From positions 1 through 12,214 of the forward strand of contig JAOUDR010000032.1 of NCBI GenBank assembly GCA_029859185.1: a stretch of 12,214 bases of DNA, written 5' to 3'. How positions within the stretch are numbered: position 1 is the stretch's first letter; each line of letters opens with the position of its first letter. The notes under the pieces were generated by a model. That model made no database searches and was not told the DNA's origin. It saw nothing but the letters and a program-made list of their open reading frames with translations. Below, in pieces: positions 7,822 through 12,214 of the stretch. Source of the stretch: Gemmatimonadota bacterium (lineage in GTDB: Bacteria > Gemmatimonadota > Gemmatimonadetes > Gemmatimonadales > GWC2-71-9). Both the position numbers and the translations under genes were made by a program.

Positions 7822-8375
7822 ATGCAGCAGGCAGATTGCAGAGTGCAGAGCGGGTGTTCCGTGCCGCCCTCCTTGCGGTGGCGGTCTCGACGACGGCCGC
7901 CCAGGCCCAGAGTGCCCCGACCGACTACCGGGATGAGTTCCTGACGCATTTCGGCCGGTCGAGCATGAAGATGACACAGCTCTCGGCGGCGATGCCGGAG
8001 AGCCTGTACACCTGGAGTCCGGGCGAAGGCGTGATGCCGATGGCGCAGGTGTACATGCACATCGCGCGCTACAACTACCTCTACCTCGACGGGTCGCTGG
8101 GCATTCCGGCGCCGGACGGCGTAGACTGGCAGAACTTCGAGTCCGTCACCGACAAGGCCACCATCGTGGCCGCCCTCCGCGCCTCCATCGAGCACGTCCA
8201 GCGCGCCGCGCGTGACCTGACCGACGCCGACCTTTCGGGACCGGTGACCCTGTACGGCCGGCAGAAGCCGGGCTGGGCCGTCCTGTTCCAGCTGCTGTCG
8301 CACATGAACGCGCACGTGGGACAGTCCATTGCCTACGCGCGCACGAACGGAGTGGTGCCCCCGTGGTCACGATGA
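7818..8375 (+). CDS. Exported DinB-like four-helix protein (185 aa)
   Basis: DinB-like superfamily member. The family has a four-helix bundle that usually binds a divalent metal through three histidines, and it includes thiol-dependent transferases. Likely ligands here are His81 (in YMHIARYNY), His162 and His166 (SHMNAHVGQ). The C-terminal NGVVPPWSR ending is typical of the family. Residues 13-30 form a hydrophobic segment ending in AQA, a good signal peptidase I site before Q31, so the mature protein is probably periplasmic. Most family members lack a signal peptide. The start overlaps the kinase 2 stop (ATGA), with AAGG/GGGAAG upstream inside the kinase gene, which suggests translational coupling. 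A GTG at 7854 (residue 13) would also leave an intact signal peptide. The first codons lie in a short GCAGAG-rich repeat. Activity and partner are unknown. Confidence 0.85.
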   Translation: MNAAGRLQSAERVFRAALLAVAVSTTAAQAQSAPTDYRDEFLTHFGRSSMKMTQLSAAMPESLYTWSPGEGVMPMAQVYMHIARYNYLYLDGSLGIPAPDGVDWQNFESVTDKATIVAALRASIEHVQRAARDLTDADLSGPVTLYGRQKPGWAVLFQLLSHMNAHVGQSIAYARTNGVVPPWSR

Positions 8376-8396
8376 CACCCGCATCCCACGGCGGCG

Positions 8397-8474
8397 TCCG
8401 CCGTCGCCAGTCGTCGTTGATATCTGCCGTCGTCGTCTGCCGTCGTTGTCTGCCGTCGTCGCCTGCCGTCGTCT
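8397..8474. repeat. 13-bp tandem repeat (four good and two degenerate units)
   Basis: Consensus TCTGCCGTCGTCG. Units start at 8423 (exact), 8436 (one mismatch), 8449 (exact) and 8462 (one mismatch at the first base, with the last position drifting). Two degenerate units in the same register start at 8397 (10/13 matches) and 8410 (poor). The array begins 22 bp after the DinB-like stop and ends about 70 bp before the phosphatase ATG. It lies outside coding sequence. Thirteen is not a multiple of three and the sequence is not palindromic, so it is neither a coding repeat nor an obvious operator array. Confidence 0.85.
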
Positions 8475-8547
8475 GCTCTCTGCCCACCCCTAGCCACCCT
8501 CTCCAGGGGCCCGTACGTTGAGCGAGACTCCAGAACGGCAGGATTCC

Positions 8548-9429
8548 ATGCCATCGACCAAAGCGGCTCAGGACGCGGTCGCGCTGCGCAAGCCGTACGA
8601 TGACGAAGTCGACATGTACGGATTGACCCATCAAGGGAAGATCCGGCAGTCCAATCAGGATCACTTCCTCATCTGTTCGGTCCGCAAGCAGATCCAAGTC
8701 CACCGCACGAGCCTCCCCGATGTGGAGCGCCTCCCGTTGGCGGGCGAGCGCATGGCCTTCATCGCGGTCGTGGCGGACGGCGTGGGCGGCGGGACGAAGG
8801 GTGAGACCGCGAGCCGCCTGGCCCTCGAGCGGGTGACGGAATACGTCGCGCTCACGATGCGCGCGTACCACGACCTCGACGCCACCGACGACCAGCCATT
8901 CATGGAGGCCTTGCAGGAAGCCGCGTGGAAATGTCACGCGAGCGTGGTGGCCGAGGCCGAGGCGGACAGCGACCGGCGTGGGATGGCCACCACCATGACC
9001 CTGTGGCTCGCGGTCTGGCCCCGCGCCTACCTGCTCCAGGTGGGGGACAGCCGGTTCTACACCTTCCGGGACGACAAGCTCACGCGCATTTCCCGCGACC
9101 AGACCATGGCGCAGGAGTTGGTGGACCAGGGTGTGCTCACCAGCGCGACGGCCATGAACACCAAGTGGGCCAACGTGCTGTCCAGCTCGATCGGCGGCCA
9201 GCAGACGGCCCCCGTGGTGACACGCCTCGATCAGGACTGGGCCAACGTGAGCCTCCTGTGCAGCGACGGGCTCACGAAACATGTCTCCGACGAGCGCATC
9301 GCGGAACGCATCCGCGGGATGACATCGGCGCAGCAGGTGTGTGAGAACCTGCTGCAGGACGCCCTCGACGACGGCGGGAGCGACAACATCTCCATCATCG
9401 TCGTGCGGGACGTGAAGAAGAGCGAGTAG
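8548..9429 (+). CDS. PP2C-type Ser/Thr protein phosphatase
   Basis: Metal-dependent PPM/PP2C phosphatase of 293 aa, expected to remove phosphate from Ser/Thr residues in the cytoplasm and so oppose the nearby kinases. Motifs in order are RQSNQD (33-38, where many relatives have NED), ADGVGG (76-81, metal-binding Asp77), MATTM (146-150), GDSR (166-169), CSDGLT (238-243) and GGSDNI (276-281). The metal-binding aspartates are present. There is no signal peptide, membrane helix or extra domain, so it is a single-domain soluble enzyme. I chose the ATG at 8548 because AGGA (8540-8543) lies 4 nt before it. An in-frame TTG at 8518, with AGGGG further upstream, would add ten residues and cannot be excluded. 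The gene is separated from the DinB-like gene by 172 bp containing a tandem repeat, and its last 35 bp overlap a convergent gene. Confidence 0.93.
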   Translation: MPSTKAAQDAVALRKPYDDEVDMYGLTHQGKIRQSNQDHFLICSVRKQIQVHRTSLPDVERLPLAGERMAFIAVVADGVGGGTKGETASRLALERVTEYVALTMRAYHDLDATDDQPFMEALQEAAWKCHASVVAEAEADSDRRGMATTMTLWLAVWPRAYLLQVGDSRFYTFRDDKLTRISRDQTMAQELVDQGVLTSATAMNTKWANVLSSSIGGQQTAPVVTRLDQDWANVSLLCSDGLTKHVSDERIAERIRGMTSAQQVCENLLQDALDDGGSDNISIIVVRDVKKSE

Positions 9430-9742
9430 CGCCGGGCTGTTCGACGTAGCGGCGGAAGCGCGCTTCCGCCGATCGCTCCCGTTCCGCCGCCAGACGCGTG
9501 AGGTGCCGCGCGTGGGACACGGCTGAAACCACCACCAGGCCCAGCACCGCGACGACGCTCACCCAGGCCAGTGGCCGCGCGCGCGCGAGGCCCAGGCCCG
9601 CACCGGCAACCATGCCGGCTCCGGCCACGATCTCGGCCATCGCCAACGGTGACCGGCCGGCCAGCGCCCTGGTCCGGGCGCGCAGCTTGATGGCGCCGGA
9701 GCCAAGGGCCAGCGTGCCCAACACCCAGAGGAGTATGCCCAT
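9395..9742 (-). CDS. Small membrane protein with three predicted helices (115 aa)
   Basis: Not recognised as a named family. Three hydrophobic segments (about residues 3-19, 34-53 and 58-77) are followed by a charged, Arg-rich C-terminal tail (78-115) that should face the cytoplasm by the positive-inside rule. Third codon positions are strongly GC-rich through residue ~100, which supports coding. The final dozen codons, which overlap the phosphatase gene, lose this bias, as expected where the other strand constrains the sequence. It lies 42 bp downstream of the diguanylate cyclase on the same strand, so the two may be co-transcribed. The ribosome binding site is weak. It could be an accessory membrane partner of the cyclase, but nothing in the sequence proves this. 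Confidence 0.65.
   Translation of the reverse strand: MGILLWVLGTLALGSGAIKLRARTRALAGRSPLAMAEIVAGAGMVAGAGLGLARARPLAWVSVVAVLGLVVVSAVSHARHLTRLAAERERSAEARFRRYVEQPGATRSSSRPARR
9450..9471. repeat. Perfect 22-bp palindrome between convergent genes
   Basis: The bases form a perfect inverted repeat that can fold as a nine-pair stem (CGGCGGAAG with CTTCCGCCG) around a CGCG tetraloop. It starts 21 bp after the phosphatase stop and lies inside the convergent membrane-protein gene (codons for about SAEARFRR). Its place suits a transcription end for the phosphatase gene. No T-run follows on either strand, so it is not a standard intrinsic terminator. It may be coincidental in GC-rich DNA. Confidence 0.4.
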
Positions 9743-9784
9743 CGCAGCATCCCGTACGGCCCGACGCGCGCCCGCGGGCGGGCG

Positions 9785-10756
9785 CTAGTGCGGTGCGCTC
9801 ACGTCCGCGACGTGGGTCACGCGGTTACGGCCGTGTTCCTTGGAGTAGTAGAGCGCCTGATCGGCCAGGGACAGCAACTGGGACCGGGGCGGTGACTCGG
9901 GGCGCGGGACCGCGTTCGGGAACTGAACGGTCGCCGCGCCGATGCTCACCGTGATGCTCCGCCTCGGCCACTGCGCAACCTCGACGGCCTGCCGGAGATG
10001 CTCGGCGACTCTCACTGCGCCGACGCGATCGGCCTCATCCAGGATGACGCCGAATTCCTCGCCGCCAATGCGACCCAGGAAGTCGCTCCGCCGGGCCCGC
10101 CGCCGCAGCAACCGCGCGGCCGCCCGGAGGACTTCGTCACCGGCGAGGTGACCATATTGATCGTTGTAAGGCTTGAAGTGGTCGACATCGAGGATCAGGA
10201 CGGACATCGGCCGGGCACTGCGTACCGACTGCTCCAGGCGAATGTCCAACTGCTCGAGGAACGCTCGACGGTTCCACAGTGAGGTGAGACTGTCGGTGGT
10301 CGCCAACTCGGTGAGTTTCCGGTTGGCTTGCTCCAGCATGGACGCCTGTTCCGCCAGGCGCTGCTCCGCGAGCTTGCGTTCGGTCAAATCCACGACCGCG
10401 CAGATGACGTACCGGCCGCGGGACGTCGTCACCGGGTTCAGCCCGACCTCGACCGGGAACACGGTCCCGTCTCTGCGTTGGGCGCGCAGGTCGCGTTGCT
10501 GACCCATCGGGCGACCAACCGGGTCCGCCGCGAATCGCTCCCGGTTCGCGATGTGGGGGGTACGGATGTCGTCGGGCAGGAGCGCCTCGATGGGGTGTCC
10601 GGCCATCGTGCCCGGCGCCCACCCGAACAGCCGCTCCGCTTCGCGATTGGCCAAGGCGATGATCCCATTGGCATCCGCCACGAGCGTCGGGCTCGGCGAC
10701 GCTTCGACCGCCACACGGTAGATCTCTTGTTCGTCGCGTCCCAGGTCGGCGCTCAT
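9785..10756 (-). CDS. PAS-GGDEF diguanylate cyclase
   Basis: Predicted to make c-di-GMP from two GTP. The 323-aa protein has an N-terminal PAS sensor (about 12-125, ending in the DLTERK junction typical of PAS/PAC domains), a short signalling coiled coil (about 126-150) and a GGDEF domain (about 151-316). The active-site motif is GGEEF (231-235), an active variant. An RRSD motif (222-225) lies five residues before it, the standard RxxD inhibitory site, so feedback inhibition by c-di-GMP is expected. There is no membrane helix, so the protein should be cytoplasmic and sense a soluble or membrane-permeant cue. The ATG is supported by GGGAGGA nine bases upstream on the minus strand. It reads away from the amidohydrolase gene and towards the small membrane protein gene. 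Confidence 0.95.
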   Translation of the reverse strand: MSADLGRDEQEIYRVAVEASPSPTLVADANGIIALANREAERLFGWAPGTMAGHPIEALLPDDIRTPHIANRERFAADPVGRPMGQQRDLRAQRRDGTVFPVEVGLNPVTTSRGRYVICAVVDLTERKLAEQRLAEQASMLEQANRKLTELATTDSLTSLWNRRAFLEQLDIRLEQSVRSARPMSVLILDVDHFKPYNDQYGHLAGDEVLRAAARLLRRRARRSDFLGRIGGEEFGVILDEADRVGAVRVAEHLRQAVEVAQWPRRSITVSIGAATVQFPNAVPRPESPPRSQLLSLADQALYYSKEHGRNRVTHVADVSAPH

Positions 10757-10815
10757 GACTGAGGGTCCTCCCGTTGGTTGCCAACAGCAGCGCGCTCACT
10801 CACCAGCACTGACCA

Positions 10816-10844
10816 ACCTTAGACCCTTACACCATCGCGCGCAA
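10816..10844 (-). promoter_or_regulatory. Weak candidate promoter for the diguanylate cyclase
   Basis: On the minus strand, TTGCGC (10839-10844) and TAAGGT (10816-10821) are separated by exactly 17 bp, about 60 bp upstream of the cyclase ATG. Each matches the sigma-70 consensus at only three of six positions, so this is tentative. Confidence 0.2.
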
Positions 10845-10950
10845 CGGGATTGGTCGCCGTGCCATCGCCACCTCCGCCGCTGGAGGATCGCGCGACCGCG
10901 ATCCGGCGTCCGCACGGTCGGGCCAGGGAGTCCCACATGCGGGGGCGCCG

Positions 10951-10959
10951 TGCTAGACT
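10951..10959 (+). promoter_or_regulatory. Candidate extended -10 box for the amidohydrolase gene
   Basis: TGCTAGACT reads as an extended -10 (TGn then TAGACT, 4/6 to TATAAT). Transcription from about 10966 would leave a leader of roughly 23 bases containing the strong AAGGAGA ribosome binding site (10974-10980). No -35 match is visible at the right distance, so the call is tentative. Confidence 0.3.
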
Positions 10960-10988
10960 CCGGACGGTTCCCGAAGGAGAGCGAAACG

Positions 10989-12214
10989 ATGAGGTTCCGG
11001 TTGTATCAGACGCTGACGAGTGCGCTTTCGGTCGGCGCGCTCAGCTTGATCGTCGGTTGTATGGCCGAGCCCGAGGTTGCCGCCGACCTGGTGCTCCAGC
11101 ACGGCAAGGTCGTCACGGTGGACGACGCTAATCCGGAGGGCGAGGCGATCGCGATTCTCGGCGATACGATCCTCGCGGTCGGGAGCGATCGCGACATTGC
11201 GCGCTACGTCGGCCGCGACACGAAGGTCATCGATCTCAGCGGCCAACTGGCCATCCCCGGCTTCATCGAGGGCCACGGGCACTTCTCGGGGGTCGGGGAC
11301 GCCAAGATGCAGCTCAACCTGATGCACGTGGCAAACTGGGCTGAGATCGTCGACATGGTAGCCGCCTCCGTCTCCGATGCGCCGGTCGGCGCCCTCATCC
11401 GGGGACGCGGCTGGCACCAGGAGAAGTGGGACCGCCCGCCCCCGGGCAACGTGGAGGGCCTCCCGACGCATCAGTCGTTGGACGCAGTGTCCCCGGACAA
11501 TCCGGTCGTCCTGCGGCACGCGAGTGGTCACGCGTCGTTCGCCAACGCGAAGGCGATGGAGATGGCCGGGATCACCCGCGAGACGCGCGATCCACCGGGC
11601 GGTCAGATCGTGCGCGACGCGCAGGGCGAACCCATCGGGGCGTTCCGGGAGACCGCGCAGGGCCTGCTCGGCCGGGCGGCGGCAAACGCGACCCCGCCCG
11701 ACCCACGGCGCCAGGCTGAGTTGGCGATCGAAGAGAGCCTCGCGAAAGGCATCACCAGTTTCCAGGATGCCGGCTCTTCATTCGAGACCATCGACCTCTA
11801 CAAGCAGATGGTGGATGAGGGGGCCATGGGCCTCCGCCTGTGGGTCATGGTGCGCACCTCAAACGAGGCGCTCGCCGCGCGGCTGGCAGACTACCGCATG
11901 ATCGGCTACGGCGGCAACCGGCTCACCGTCCGCGCCATCAAGCGTTCGATCGACGGGGCGCTGGGCCCGCACGGGGCGTGGCTCCTCGAACCCTATGCGG
12001 ACCTGCCCACCAGCAGCGGGTTGAACACCAGTCCCATGAGTGCGCTCGACGAGACGGCGCGGATCGCGATGGAGCACGATTTCCAGCTCTGTGTGCACGC
12101 CATCGGTGACCGGGCCAACCGCGAGGTGCTGGATGTCTACGAGCGCGCGTTTCAGGCCCACCCCGATAAGTCGGACCTCCGCTGGCGCATCGAGCACGCG
12201 CAGCATCTCCATCC
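10989..12214 (+). CDS. YtcJ-type amidohydrolase, predicted lipoprotein (3' end beyond window)
   Basis: Metal-dependent hydrolase of the amidohydrolase superfamily, YtcJ-like (Amidohydro_3) group. The exact substrate cannot be read from sequence. At least 408 codons are present and the frame is still open at the window edge; family members are usually about 550 residues. The start is well supported: ATG with AAGGAGA (10974-10980) at 8 nt spacing. Residues 1-24 look like a lipoprotein signal ending in IVGC (Cys24), so the enzyme is probably anchored in the envelope. The N-terminal small domain (about 32-90) leads to PGFIEGHGH (His96 and His98, first metal pair). Later family hallmarks are IKRSIDGALG (317-326), VHAIGDRAN (369-377) and IEHAQHLH (401-408). 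It is divergent from the cyclase gene. No link to the kinase cluster is visible beyond proximity. Confidence 0.92.
   Translation, partial: MRFRLYQTLTSALSVGALSLIVGCMAEPEVAADLVLQHGKVVTVDDANPEGEAIAILGDTILAVGSDRDIARYVGRDTKVIDLSGQLAIPGFIEGHGHFSGVGDAKMQLNLMHVANWAEIVDMVAASVSDAPVGALIRGRGWHQEKWDRPPPGNVEGLPTHQSLDAVSPDNPVVLRHASGHASFANAKAMEMAGITRETRDPPGGQIVRDAQGEPIGAFRETAQGLLGRAAANATPPDPRRQAELAIEESLAKGITSFQDAGSSFETIDLYKQMVDEGAMGLRLWVMVRTSNEALAARLADYRMIGYGGNRLTVRAIKRSIDGALGPHGAWLLEPYADLPTSSGLNTSPMSALDETARIAMEHDFQLCVHAIGDRANREVLDVYERAFQAHPDKSDLRWRIEHAQHLH

Noticed and set aside
8397..8474. CRISPR array
   Set aside because: The repeat unit is 13 bp and directly adjoining, with no spacers and no cas genes nearby.
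8146..9282. 378-codon minus-strand frame opposite the DinB-like and phosphatase genes
   Set aside because: It runs antisense to two genes with clear family motifs and across the tandem repeat. The composition is that of a GC-rich antisense frame.

Overview
The window looks like chromosomal DNA from a high-GC, Gram-negative-type bacterium, most likely a member of the Gemmatimonadota. The main reason is the pair of very large Ser/Thr kinases whose catalytic domain is fused through one membrane helix to a TolB/PD40-like propeller. Their N-termini (ALADRYRLERHLGEGGMATV) are of a style I associate with that phylum. Exported and lipoprotein-type signals and strongly GC-biased third codon positions fit. 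No 16S or other marker gene is present, so the assignment is inference.

Layout. (1) 1-708: a small minus-strand gene (58-327) and a non-coding stretch that ends in the leader of the first kinase. (2) 709-7821: kinase 1, an exported YiiX-like (permuted papain/NlpC-P60) cysteine hydrolase with a GTG start, then kinase 2. The kinases are paralogues, collinear without gaps over about 280 N-terminal residues, and their upstream leaders also align. (3) 7818-8375: an exported DinB-like protein that overlaps the kinase 2 stop by ATGA. (4) 8376-8547: an intergenic stretch with a 13-bp tandem repeat. (5) 8548-9429: a soluble PP2C-type phosphatase, the natural opponent of the two kinases. (6) 9395-10756, minus strand: a PAS-GGDEF diguanylate cyclase followed by a small three-helix membrane protein, whose 3' end overlaps the phosphatase gene tail to tail. 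(7) 10757-10988: a divergent intergenic region. (8) 10989 to the window end: a YtcJ-type amidohydrolase lipoprotein, cut by the window edge.

Working model (inference): the window holds an envelope-sensing signalling cluster. The kinases would place their propellers outside the inner membrane, near the exported hydrolase and DinB-like protein, and their catalytic domains in the cytoplasm. The PP2C protein could reverse their phosphorylation, and the cyclase adds a c-di-GMP output. The least expected observations are the homologous leaders of the two kinase genes, the kinase-hydrolase-kinase arrangement, the translationally coupled exported DinB-like protein, and the 13-bp repeat upstream of the phosphatase. 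I see no rRNA, tRNA, CRISPR array, insertion sequence, or classical terminator with a T-run.
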